From positions 1 to 22,668 of the forward strand of contig DASWOJ010000301.1 of NCBI GenBank assembly GCA_036398775.1: DNA of 22,668 nt, in the 5' to 3' direction. The position numbers and the translations under genes were made by a program. This document shows positions 6,717 to 13,490 of the stretch, piece by piece. Numbering within the stretch: position 1 is the first letter of the stretch; each line of letters starts with the position of its first letter. The stretch comes from DASWOJ01 sp036398775. Its GTDB lineage: Bacteria; Pseudomonadota; Alphaproteobacteria; Acetobacterales; Acetobacteraceae. A model generated the notes under the pieces. That model was not told where the DNA came from, ran no database searches, and saw only the letters and a program-made list of their open reading frames with translations.

Positions 6717-7418
6717 ATGTCACCCGTCCGCATGGCCTTCGCCGCAGCTGCCATCCTGGTTGCTAGCGCAGCGGCACAGGCTGCGACCATCTCCTTCGGC
6801 ACCACGCCTGCCAGCACCAGCACGCTGACCACCGGCCTGCAGACCACCAACTTCACCTCCTCCCTGACGCTGCCGAAATTCGACACCACTCTCGGAGTCC
6901 TGACCTCGGTCGCCATTGATTTCGCCGGGTCCGTGAATTCCACGATCAAATTCGAAAGCCTGGACGCTTCCGCAGCCACCGTGACCGGCGCCGCGGCAGC
7001 GACCGTGACGCTGACGCGCCCGAACAGCAGCCTGATCGCCAGCGCCGTGCCGACCAACACCCGCACTGCCGCGGTGGCCGCGTTCGACGGCGCCATTGAC
7101 TTCGCTGGCGCGTCCGGCGCCGTCTTCTCGAACGTTTCCGGCACCCTGACCGTGCCGACCGTCACGCTGACCAGCGCGTCCGACCTGGCGCTGTTTTCCG
7201 GCATCGGCAGCATCGTCCTACCCGTGACCGGCACGGGGTCATCCACCGTCTCCGGCCCGGGCAACGTGGTGTCGCAGATCAACACGCAAGCGTCCGGCTC
7301 GGCCTTCGTGGTCTATACCTACAGCGTGATGCCGGTCAGCGTGCCCGAGCCGGCGTCCATGGCGCTGCTCGGCGCCAGCCTGACCGGACTGGGCCTGCTG
7401 CGCCGCCGCCGCGCCTGA
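6717..7418 (+). CDS. PEP-CTERM sorting-domain protein, paralogue 2 (choice-of-anchor E-like)
   Basis: The 233-residue product aligns without gaps to paralogue 1 at about 76% identity by hand count. It has the same plan: signal peptide ending SAAAQA, a Thr/Ser-rich beta domain, and a C-terminal VPEP (residue 209), ASMALLGASLTGLGL and LRRRRA sorting tail. It is therefore a predicted exosortase substrate destined for the surface or extracellular matrix. The start was placed at the ATG at 6717, behind AGGAG with a 6-base gap; the frame is open upstream to 6621, but that would overlap the promoter. The sequence before the start (CCCGCTTTCAGGAGCT) nearly repeats that of paralogue 1. Most divergence lies between residues ~103 and 150; the domain core GSVNSTIKFESLDA and the segment TLTSASDLALFSG are identical. 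This is a tandem duplication, each copy with its own promoter and terminator. Confidence 0.93.
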   Translation: MSPVRMAFAAAAILVASAAAQAATISFGTTPASTSTLTTGLQTTNFTSSLTLPKFDTTLGVLTSVAIDFAGSVNSTIKFESLDASAATVTGAAAATVTLTRPNSSLIASAVPTNTRTAAVAAFDGAIDFAGASGAVFSNVSGTLTVPTVTLTSASDLALFSGIGSIVLPVTGTGSSTVSGPGNVVSQINTQASGSAFVVYTYSVMPVSVPEPASMALLGASLTGLGLLRRRRA

Positions 7419-7439
7419 TCATCTCCAAGCATTGCGGAC

Positions 7440-7474
7440 AAGGGCGTCGCCGGCTGGCGGCGCCCTTCTTCGTT
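7440..7474 (+). terminator. Terminator of PEP-CTERM gene 2
   Basis: AAGGGCGTCGCC (7440-7451) pairs with GGCGGCGCCCTT (7456-7467) with one G-U pair and the tetraloop GGCT, followed by the T-rich CTTCGTT. It lies 21 bases after the stop codon, in the gap before the convergent gene ending at 7530. Confidence 0.75.
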
Positions 7475-7529
7475 GCGGCAGCCAGATGCTGCTGAGTTGC
7501 AGGGACTTCCGACAAAGCCCGCTGCCGGA

Positions 7530-8315
7530 CTAAATGCGGCCGGATGCAGCGGCAACAGCGACGGCCACCCGGACGGCAATGCCGCGCGGCTGGTCGCGCC
7601 CGGGATGGCGCAGATCGTATCGCGCCAGCACGCCCGGCAGCGCCGCCGCGATGATCGTAAGCTGCAAGCGCGTCCGGCTCCCGTCCGCAAGCCAGTCCCG
7701 CCCGATCCCGGCCAAAGCCGCCTGGACCGGAACGAAGGCAGCCGGGGCCGCAGCGCTGCCCAGGTCAGCCTCCGACAGCCCCGCCGACCGCAGCACATCC
7801 AGGGGCAGCACGCAACGGTCCTGCCGGGCCAGCACCGGGACGCTGCGCAGGATGCCAGCCACGCCATAAGCAGCGCCCAGGTCGCGCAGCGCCTCCAGCG
7901 CCGCACCGTCCGCGCCCAAGACGCTGCCCGCCGCCGCTGCCACGCCGCCGAATGCCGCGCGGACATACGCCCGGAATGCCGCCACGTCCTCAACCGGTTC
8001 CGTTTCCGCCTCTCGCCCCTCGATCATCTTCAGGACATCAGCCGGACGCAGACGCCCGTCATCCAGCGCGTCGCCCAGCGGACCCGCCACCTCATGCCGC
8101 CGCCGTGCGCCCTCCACCACCTCGCGCCACCATTGCAGGCGGATCAGTGCCAGCATCGGGTTGCTCACGACCTCGCGTGCCCGCGCCAGCTCGTGGTTGA
8201 CGGCATACAGCAGGAACAGCGTTTCCCGGCGCGCGGGCGGCGCGAACAGGGCAGTCAGGAAACGGTCGGGGTCGTGCCGCCGCACGATCCGGCCGAGGGG
8301 GGACAGCTCGGTCAT
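7530..8315 (-). CDS. Squalene/phytoene synthase-family protein, NDUFAF6-like
   Basis: The 261-residue product has the all-alpha trans-isoprenyl transferase fold signature (DPDRFLTALFAPPARRETLFLLYAVNHELA ... LIRLQWWREVVEG, and GVAGILRSVP ... VLPLDVLRSAGL). Catalytic members carry two Asp-rich Mg-diphosphate motifs. Here the first is NHELAR and the second, normally DxxED, reads RSVPVLARQDR, so synthase activity is doubtful. This degenerate pattern matches the NDUFAF6 group, whose mitochondrial members help assemble respiratory complex I; the alphaproteobacterial copies are little studied. The start was set at the ATG at 8315 (MTELSPL), close behind a GGGG; a GTG at 8339 would add 8 residues. 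It is divergent from sodB with a 110-base gap and convergent with PEP-CTERM gene 2. Confidence 0.8.
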   Translation of the reverse strand: MTELSPLGRIVRRHDPDRFLTALFAPPARRETLFLLYAVNHELARAREVVSNPMLALIRLQWWREVVEGARRRHEVAGPLGDALDDGRLRPADVLKMIEGREAETEPVEDVAAFRAYVRAAFGGVAAAAGSVLGADGAALEALRDLGAAYGVAGILRSVPVLARQDRCVLPLDVLRSAGLSEADLGSAAAPAAFVPVQAALAGIGRDWLADGSRTRLQLTIIAAALPGVLARYDLRHPGRDQPRGIAVRVAVAVAAASGRI

Positions 8316-8425
8316 ATCCCCGACATGGCCGTCCCGCACCGCCGCGCAACGTCATCCCGCGCAGCCTTGACGGCCCGGCGCCGCCGCGACCACTCTGCGC
8401 CCCCACCTTCCGAGAGGATCGCGAC

Positions 8426-9028
8426 ATGGCCTTCGAACTGCCCCCCCTGCCCTACAGCCACGCCGCCCTTGCCGAGCGCGGCATGTGCCAGGAAACGCTG
8501 GAACTGCACCATGACAAGCACCACCAGGCCTACGTCACCGCCCTGAACGGCTTCGTCGAGAAGACCCCGGCGCTGCAAGGCAAGTCGCTGGAGGAGATCG
8601 TCGCCTTGTCGCACGACGACAGCAGCATGGCGCCGGTGTTCAACAACGCCGGGCAGCACTGGAACCATAACCTATTCTGGCAGAACATGGCGCCGAACGG
8701 CGGCTCCATCCCCGGCAAGCTGGAAAGCAAGATCACCGAGGACTTCGGCAGCGTCCAGGCGTTCAAGGACGCCTTCAAGACTGCGGCGACCGGCCAGTTC
8801 GGTTCCGGCTGGGCGTGGCTGGTGCTGGGCATGGACGGCAAGCTGAAGGTGACGAAGACGCCGAACGGGTCGAACCCGCTGGCCACCAAGGAAGGCAAGG
8901 CTCTGTTGGGCTGCGACGTTTGGGAGCACAGCTACTACTTGGACTTCCGCAACCGCCGCCCGGACTACGTGACGAACTGGCTGGACAAGCTGGCCAACTA
9001 CGAGTTCGCCGCGGCACAGATGGGCTAG
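8426..9028 (+). CDS. sodB: Superoxide dismutase, Fe/Mn family (Fe-type features)
   Basis: The 200-residue cytoplasmic enzyme converts superoxide to oxygen and hydrogen peroxide. Metal ligands by alignment with E. coli SodB are H28, H81 (in WNHNLFW), D164 and H168 (in DVWEHSYY). The second-sphere glutamine is at Q77 in the N-terminal half, and the Gln typical of Mn enzymes near residue 147 is absent (PNGSNPL), so Fe use or cambialism is likely. The length is normal. AGAGGA lies 7 bases before the ATG. A TTGACG at 8367-8372 could be a -35 box, but there is no good -10. It is a single-gene unit followed by an inverted repeat doublet. Confidence 0.97.
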   Translation: MAFELPPLPYSHAALAERGMCQETLELHHDKHHQAYVTALNGFVEKTPALQGKSLEEIVALSHDDSSMAPVFNNAGQHWNHNLFWQNMAPNGGSIPGKLESKITEDFGSVQAFKDAFKTAATGQFGSGWAWLVLGMDGKLKVTKTPNGSNPLATKEGKALLGCDVWEHSYYLDFRNRRPDYVTNWLDKLANYEFAAAQMG

Positions 9029-9039
9029 GCCGTTCTTTT

Positions 9040-9175
9040 CCCTCTCTCTCTGGGAGAGGGTCGGGGTGAGGGAGGCGGCCAGGACCCACCCTCACCCTTG
9101 CTGGGCAACTTGCCTAAGGCAAGTACGGCGCTGGCCGTTTCCCTCATCCCAACCCCCTCCCGGAGGGAGAGGGAG
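9040..9175. repeat. Inverted doublet of the CCCTCTC/GAGAGGG palindrome (sodB-yajC gap)
   Basis: The left unit is CCCTCTC...GAGAGGG (9040-9060) followed by TCGGGGTGAGGG. The right unit is the mirror order: CCCTCATCCCAACCC (9141-9155) then CCCTCCC...GGGAGAGGG (to 9173). A perfect hairpin CTTGCC-TAA-GGCAAG sits between them at 9109-9123. The doublet lies between convergent genes, a typical location for REP-like elements. No ORF is supported. Confidence 0.7.
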
Positions 9176-9186
9176 CGGTGCAGCTC

Positions 9187-9528
9187 TCAACTCTTGATGT
9201 CGTTCGCGGCGGCCGGAACCGGCGGCTTCACGACACCGGTGATGGTGTTGCGCAGCACCGTCACGCGGACGTTCGGCGCCAGGTCCACCTCGATCTCGTC
9301 CGAGCCTTCCTTCACCCGCGCCACCGTCGCCAGGATGCCGCCGGCGGTCACCACCCGGTCGCCCCTGCGCAACGCGCCCAGCATGGTGGTCAACTGCTTC
9401 TGCCGCTGCTGCTGCGGCCGGAACAGCAGGAAGTAGGCGGCAACGAAGATCAGCAGGATCGGCGCGAACTGGGACACGCTGCCCAGAAGGCCTGCCGCGT
9501 CCTGGGCATAAGCGGGAGAGATGAGCAT
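9187..9528 (-). CDS. yajC: Preprotein translocase subunit YajC
   Basis: The 113-residue product is a small inner-membrane protein that associates with SecDF and the SecYEG translocon. It has one N-terminal membrane helix (FAPILLIFVAAYFLLF) followed at once by the signature RPQQQRQKQ, then a soluble domain with LRRGDRVVTAGGILATVARV and the usual VTVLRNTITGVV end. The start at 9528 (MLISPAYAQDAAG) was chosen because it matches the family and its length; the frame is open to 9645, but the extra 39 residues are unlike YajC. AGGA lies upstream. No secD or secF follows; the gene is convergent with sodB and divergent from the DUF815 ATPase. Confidence 0.95.
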   Translation of the reverse strand: MLISPAYAQDAAGLLGSVSQFAPILLIFVAAYFLLFRPQQQRQKQLTTMLGALRRGDRVVTAGGILATVARVKEGSDEIEVDLAPNVRVTVLRNTITGVVKPPVPAAANDIKS

Positions 9529-9647
9529 GGCAGGTCCTACTTGCGGGCGGCATGGTTGCCGCGGGTGCGGCGGGACCATAGTTTCCCGCCCACCCCCGTC
9601 AAGCCAACCAAGCCACCCCCTAAAGCAAGCCACGACCAAGGACACCC

Positions 9648-10502
9648 ATGGACCCGCAACTGCTGACCCGTATCGCCGAGGCGCTGGAGCGCCTGGCCCC
9701 GCCGCCGCCGGGTCCGCCTGACCTGGCTGACGCCGACGCCTTCATCTGGCAGCCCGGCACCGGCCGGCTGGCCCCGGTGCCGCACGTGAACCGTGTCGGC
9801 ATCGCCCTGCTGCATGGCGTGGACCGGCAGAAGCGCATCCTGCTGGACAACACGCTCCGCTTCGCGCGCGGTTTCCCGGCCAACAACGCCATGCTCTGGG
9901 GCGCCCGCGGCATGGGCAAGTCGTCGCTGGTCAAGGCCGCCCATGCCGCCGCCAACGACGCTGCGCCGGGCAGCCTGGCGCTGATCGAAATCCACCGAGA
10001 AGACATACGCACCCTGCCCGACCTGTTGAACGCCCTGCGTGTCCAGTCCCGCCGCAGCCTGATCCTGTGCGACGACCTATCGTTCGAGAAGGAGGACGCC
10101 GACTACAAGGCGCTGAAGTCGGTGCTGGACGGCGGCATCGAGGGACGGCCGGCCAACGTGCTGTTCTATGCCACCTCCAACCGGCGCCACCTGATGCCGC
10201 GCGACATGATCGACAACGAACGCTCGACGGCGATCAACCCCGGCGAGGCCGTGGAGGAGAAGGTGTCGCTGTCCGACCGCTTCGGCCTGTGGATCGGCTT
10301 CCACAACTGCGACCAGGACGCCTTCCGCGCGATGGTGGAGGGCTATGCCGACGCGATGCGGCTACCCATCGGGCGCGAAGACCTGCACAGGCAGGCAAAC
10401 GAGTGGTCGGTGACGCGCGGCTCGCGATCCGGCCGGGTGGCATGGCAATTCATCCAGGACCTGGCGGGCCGGCTGGGGGTCAAGGCGGAGATGGCGGCAT
10501 GA
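9648..10502 (+). CDS. DUF815-family AAA ATPase
   Basis: The 284-residue product is a predicted P-loop ATPase. The Walker A is GARGMGKSS (residues 85-93), the Walker B LILCDDL (138-144), and a sensor-1-like ATSN is at 175-178, followed by RRHLMPR and SDRFGLW with a possible arginine finger. This layout is that of DUF815, a widespread AAA family of unknown function often found next to yajC in alphaproteobacteria, as here. AAGGA lies 5 bases before the ATG. The stop overlaps the start of the next gene (ATGA), so the two are translationally coupled. No substrate can be named. Confidence 0.9.
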   Translation: MDPQLLTRIAEALERLAPPPPGPPDLADADAFIWQPGTGRLAPVPHVNRVGIALLHGVDRQKRILLDNTLRFARGFPANNAMLWGARGMGKSSLVKAAHAAANDAAPGSLALIEIHREDIRTLPDLLNALRVQSRRSLILCDDLSFEKEDADYKALKSVLDGGIEGRPANVLFYATSNRRHLMPRDMIDNERSTAINPGEAVEEKVSLSDRFGLWIGFHNCDQDAFRAMVEGYADAMRLPIGREDLHRQANEWSVTRGSRSGRVAWQFIQDLAGRLGVKAEMAA

Positions 10503-11365
10503 CAGGCAACCCAGGGTATCACCGCAAGGTGTTCGGCGGCACGACGGTCACGGCGCTGTCCGATGGCTACCTCGTCCTGCCGAACGAGGCGCTGCAAGGC
10601 ATGGACCCGGCAGAGATCGGGGCGATGCGGGACGCCCTGTTCCGCGGGCCGCAGCCCCGCACCAGCGTCAACGCCTTCCTGGTGCAGTCCGGCGGACGCA
10701 CGGTGCTGGTGGACACCGGTGCCGGCAACAAGGCCCGCGCCATGTTTCCCACGCTGGGCCGCTTGGGGAACAGCATGGCCGCAGCCGGGGTGTCGCCCGG
10801 CGACGTGGACGCGGTGGTGATGACGCACCTGCACATTGATCATTTTGGCGGGCTGACCGGGGATGACGGCGCGGCGGCATTCCCGCGGGCCGAGTTGGTG
10901 GTGTCGGCGGCGGAGGCGGAGTACTGGCTGGACGAGGCCAAGATGGCGGCTGCCCCAGACGCGGCCAAGCCGCGCTTCGCCGGAGCGCAGGCAGCGGTGG
11001 CGCCGTACAAGGACCGTATGCGGACCTTCGCCGGAACCGAGGCAGTGTTGGGATTGCAGCCGGTTCCGCTGCCCGGGCACACCCCGGGCCATACCGGATA
11101 CCTGATCGAGGACGGCGGGGCACGCCTGCTGATCTGGGCCGACGTGATGCACGTGCCGGACGTGCAGGCGCCGCGGCCGGAGGTGACGATCGGCTTCGAC
11201 AGCGACCCGCCCAGCGCCATCGCCTCACGCCGCCGCGCGCTGGACATGGCCGCGTCCGAGCGGCTGCTGGTGACGGGGATGCACCTGCATTTTCCGGGCT
11301 TTGCGCATGTGACGCGGGCAGGGAACGGCTACGCGCTGGTGCCGGAGCTGTTGCTGGCGGAGTAG
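10499..11365 (+). CDS. MBL-fold metallo-hydrolase
   Basis: The 288-residue product belongs to the metallo-beta-lactamase superfamily. The metal-binding motif is THLHIDH (H110, H112, D114, H115). Further likely ligands are a His in LPGHTPGHTGY (H194/H198), D215 in WADVMH, and H262/H264 in GMHLHFPG. There is no signal peptide, so it is cytoplasmic and unlikely to be a secreted beta-lactamase. The overall pattern resembles the lactonase/hydrolase branch (AHL-lactonase-like), but the substrate cannot be told from sequence. Its ATG overlaps the TGA of the DUF815 gene by ATGA, implying co-expression. A palindromic repeat doublet begins 7 bases after the stop. Confidence 0.9.
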   Translation: MTGNPGYHRKVFGGTTVTALSDGYLVLPNEALQGMDPAEIGAMRDALFRGPQPRTSVNAFLVQSGGRTVLVDTGAGNKARAMFPTLGRLGNSMAAAGVSPGDVDAVVMTHLHIDHFGGLTGDDGAAAFPRAELVVSAAEAEYWLDEAKMAAAPDAAKPRFAGAQAAVAPYKDRMRTFAGTEAVLGLQPVPLPGHTPGHTGYLIEDGGARLLIWADVMHVPDVQAPRPEVTIGFDSDPPSAIASRRRALDMAASERLLVTGMHLHFPGFAHVTRAGNGYALVPELLLAE

Positions 11366-11371
11366 CTTCTT

Positions 11372-11515
11372 CCCCCTCTCCCGGAGGGGAGGGCCGGGGT
11401 GAGGAGGTCTGGCTTGCGGAGCAAGGCACCGGCAGCGCCGTTGGACAACGCGCCGGATGGATGAAGATCGGTGATGCTCCGCTCCCTCACCCTCTCCCGG
11501 GGGGAGAGGGAGAAG
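11372..11515. repeat. Inverted doublet of the CCCTCTCCC/GGGAGAGGG palindrome (MBL-prs gap)
   Basis: The left unit is CCCTCTCCC...GGGGAGGG (11374-11393, imperfect) followed by CCGGGGTGAGG. The right unit is CTCCCTCAC (11483-11491) leading into the perfect arms CCCTCTCCC (11490-11498) and GGGAGAGGG (11502-11510). A hairpin CTTGC-GGA-GCAAG lies inside at 11413-11425. The order mirrors the doublet at 9040-9175. Nothing in it codes for protein. Confidence 0.7.
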
Positions 11516-11538
11516 AAGGGCCCCAAAATGACCGATGG

Positions 11539-11567
11539 GTGACATGGGGTTCTTTGGTTGCTAGAAC
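11539..11567 (+). promoter_or_regulatory. Possible sigma-70 promoter of prs
   Basis: GTGACA (-35, 5 of 6 matches) and TAGAAC (-10, 4 of 6) are separated by 17 bases. The predicted start lies about 23 bases before the prs ATG. Found by eye only. Confidence 0.4.
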
Positions 11568-11596
11568 CTTCCCGCCTCGTCGGGACCCCTGCATCC

Positions 11597-12529
11597 ATGA
11601 AAATCATCGCCTGCAACAGCAACCGGCCCCTGGCCGAGGCGGTGGCGGCCGCGTTGCACCTGCCTTTGGCCAAGGCGTCCATCCGCCGCTTCGCCGACAT
11701 GGAGATCTTCGTCGAGATCCAGGAGAACGTGCGCGGGGAGGACGTGTTCGTCATCCAGAGCACCTCCTACCCCGCCAACGATCACCTGATGGAGCTGCTC
11801 ATCACGCTGGACGCGCTGCGCCGCGCCAGCGCCCGGCGCGTCACGGCGGTGATCCCCTATTTTGGCTATGCCCGGCAGGACCGGAAGGCGGGGCCGCGCA
11901 CGCCCATCAGCGCCAAGCTGGTGGCGAACCTCATCACGGAGGCCGGGGCGAACCGCGTGCTGACGCTGGACCTGCACGCGGGGCAGATACAGGGGTTTTT
12001 CGACATCCCGCTGGACAACCTCTATGCCGCACCGCTGTTCAGCCGGGACATCCAGGCGCGGTTCGCCAACCGGAACGTGATGATCGTCTCGCCGGACGTG
12101 GGCGGCGTCGCGCGGGCGCGGGACCTGGCCACGCGGCTGAACTCGGACCTCGCGATCATAGACAAGCGGCGCGAGCGCGCGGGCGTGTCGGAGGTGATGA
12201 ACGTCATCGGCGACGTGCGCAACATGGATTGCATCCTGGTGGACGACCTGTGCGACAGCGGCGGCACCCTGTGCAACGCCGCCAATGCGCTGATGCGCAA
12301 CGGTGCGCGCTCCACCAGCGCGTATATCACCCATGGCGTGCTGTCGAACGGCGCGCCCGTGCGTATCGCGGCGTCGGCCATCGAGAGCATGACGATCACC
12401 GACAGCATTCAGCCGACGGCGGCGGTGCAGGGCGCCGACAACATACGGCAATTCACCATCGCACCGATATTGGCGGAGGCGATGCAGCGCATCTCCGACG
12501 AAAGCTCGGTCAGCAGCCTGTTTGATTAA
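11597..12529 (+). CDS. prs: Ribose-phosphate pyrophosphokinase
   Basis: The 310-residue cytoplasmic enzyme makes PRPP from ribose 5-phosphate and ATP, the precursor for purines, pyrimidines, NAD, His and Trp. The family blocks are present: IPYFGYARQDRK (86-97), DLHAGQIQGFFD (125-136) and the PRPP-binding loop VDDLCDSGGT (215-224). The length is normal. The start is the ATG at 11597 (MKIIACNSNRPLAEAV); an upstream in-frame TTG at 11558 adds a non-homologous stretch. No strong Shine-Dalgarno is seen. A terminator follows immediately, so the gene is transcribed alone, not with rplY-pth-ychF as in many proteobacteria. Confidence 0.97.
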   Translation: MKIIACNSNRPLAEAVAAALHLPLAKASIRRFADMEIFVEIQENVRGEDVFVIQSTSYPANDHLMELLITLDALRRASARRVTAVIPYFGYARQDRKAGPRTPISAKLVANLITEAGANRVLTLDLHAGQIQGFFDIPLDNLYAAPLFSRDIQARFANRNVMIVSPDVGGVARARDLATRLNSDLAIIDKRRERAGVSEVMNVIGDVRNMDCILVDDLCDSGGTLCNAANALMRNGARSTSAYITHGVLSNGAPVRIAASAIESMTITDSIQPTAAVQGADNIRQFTIAPILAEAMQRISDESSVSSLFD

Positions 12530-12572
12530 ATCGGTTTACGTCGGGACTAGACGCAAACCGATCCAGGTTTTT
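12530..12572 (+). terminator. Terminator of prs
   Basis: ATCGGTTT (12530-12537) pairs with AAACCGAT (12555-12562), extended inward by CGTC/GACG across a one-base mismatch. TTTTT follows at 12568-12572, five bases after the stem. It starts directly after the prs TAA. Confidence 0.6.
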
Positions 12573-12688
12573 GCCGGCAAGCAGAGACTTGCAGCGGAGT
12601 CCAGCCGCTGTGCGTTTGGACCTGACTGCAATCTGCTCCAGCGCGTGCGGACGCGGATGGCTGCGGACGCGCCGGACCTGCTAGGCCG

Positions 12689-12943
12689 CTAGCGGGTAGG
12701 AGCCTCTCCTGGACAAAGGATCCGGGTTCCGCCGCGGCCACCCCCTGGAATGGCGCCACCGCCGGTGGACGGCGTCGGGCGGGTTGCCGGCGGGGCCACG
12801 TCCCTGGTCCCGGCTGTCCGCGCCAAGGCGCAAAACATCGACCGGACCACGGCGGGGTTGACGCGATCGGCGTTCATCATCGTCTGGATCATGTCGTCTG
12901 CCAGCAACTCGTCGAGGCTGGATCCGGGATAGTGCGTCTGCAT
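12689..12943 (-). CDS. Small hypothetical protein (84 aa)
   Basis: The N-terminal half, MQTHYPGSSLDELLADDMIQ followed by TMMNADRVNPAVVRSMF, looks like a real helical domain. It recalls short alphaproteobacterial proteins with a DELLADxxIQxxMxADxV core; that likeness is from memory and unproven. The C-terminal half is low complexity (Gly, Pro, Thr). The ATG at 12943 has only a weak GA-rich sequence upstream. The frame is open much further upstream, to 13492, but that part looks like noise. The stop codon lies in the palindrome CCGCTAGCGG (12686-12695). It faces prs convergently. No function can be named. Confidence 0.45.
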   Translation of the reverse strand: MQTHYPGSSLDELLADDMIQTMMNADRVNPAVVRSMFCALARTAGTRDVAPPATRPTPSTGGGAIPGGGRGGTRILCPGEAPTR

Positions 12944-13490
12944 GGCACATCTTTCGGTTGAGGGCCGCCGGGCCGCTGTGGACATTGGGCATACGCACTG
13001 GACTGGACGAACACGCGCGGCCATCGGGTGAGCCCGGACGCCGGACTGCAATTTCAACCTCCCAGTGGCGCAGCTTCCCCCATGCAGGCTTAATATGGCG
13101 TCAACGTGGCTCAGTGGCTGCCGCAGGCGAAAGCCCGGCGCTTTGCCGAGGAGCGGGCCACCATGCTTATCGCAGCCTAGCATGATCTGTGCACGCCGTT
13201 GACGCGGATCAGGCTGCGCGGCGAGTTCATTTCCGATAAAAAGCGGCGTGCACGCCGGTTCCGCGACGTGGACGGGATGCAGGCGACAATCGGCGGTGCC
13301 CACTCCTTCTTCGGTGACAGCCGCTGCTGCCGCGAACGAAGTAATACCCGTTTCCGGCCCGATGGATGCGGCATGGCGGGCCGCGCCGTAATGGACCGGG
13401 TTTGCGGCCTGGACTTCACCCCCGCGGGCATCTGGCCTAATCAAGCGCGGCCAATGTCCCGGATGGGGACCAGGCTCAGGAGGCCATCCC
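12944..13490. other. Gene-poor region before the GST gene
   Basis: No reading frame here looks like a real protein, although several are open because of the base composition. The only structure noticed is the repeated 10-mer GTGCACGCCG (13189-13198 and 13248-13257), the second inside a 14-bp palindrome. The last bases carry the GST ribosome site, AGGAGG at 13478-13483. A small RNA or degraded gene cannot be excluded. Confidence 0.4.
13189..13257. repeat. GTGCACGCCG repeat and CGGCGTGCACGCCG palindrome
   Basis: GTGCACGCCG occurs at 13189-13198 and again 59 bases later at 13248-13257, where it is half of the perfect 14-bp palindrome CGGCGTGCACGCCG (13244-13257). This could be an operator pair for a dimeric regulator of the gene downstream, but there is no independent support. 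Confidence 0.4.

Noticed and set aside
12681..12998. A 105-codon minus-strand frame overlapping the 84-aa gene
   Set aside because: Arg/Pro-rich composition typical of a shadow frame; the alternative frame has a more protein-like N-terminus.
12573..13490. tRNA, riboswitch or CRISPR in the gene-poor region
   Set aside because: No cloverleaf, known aptamer core or regularly spaced repeats could be found by eye.
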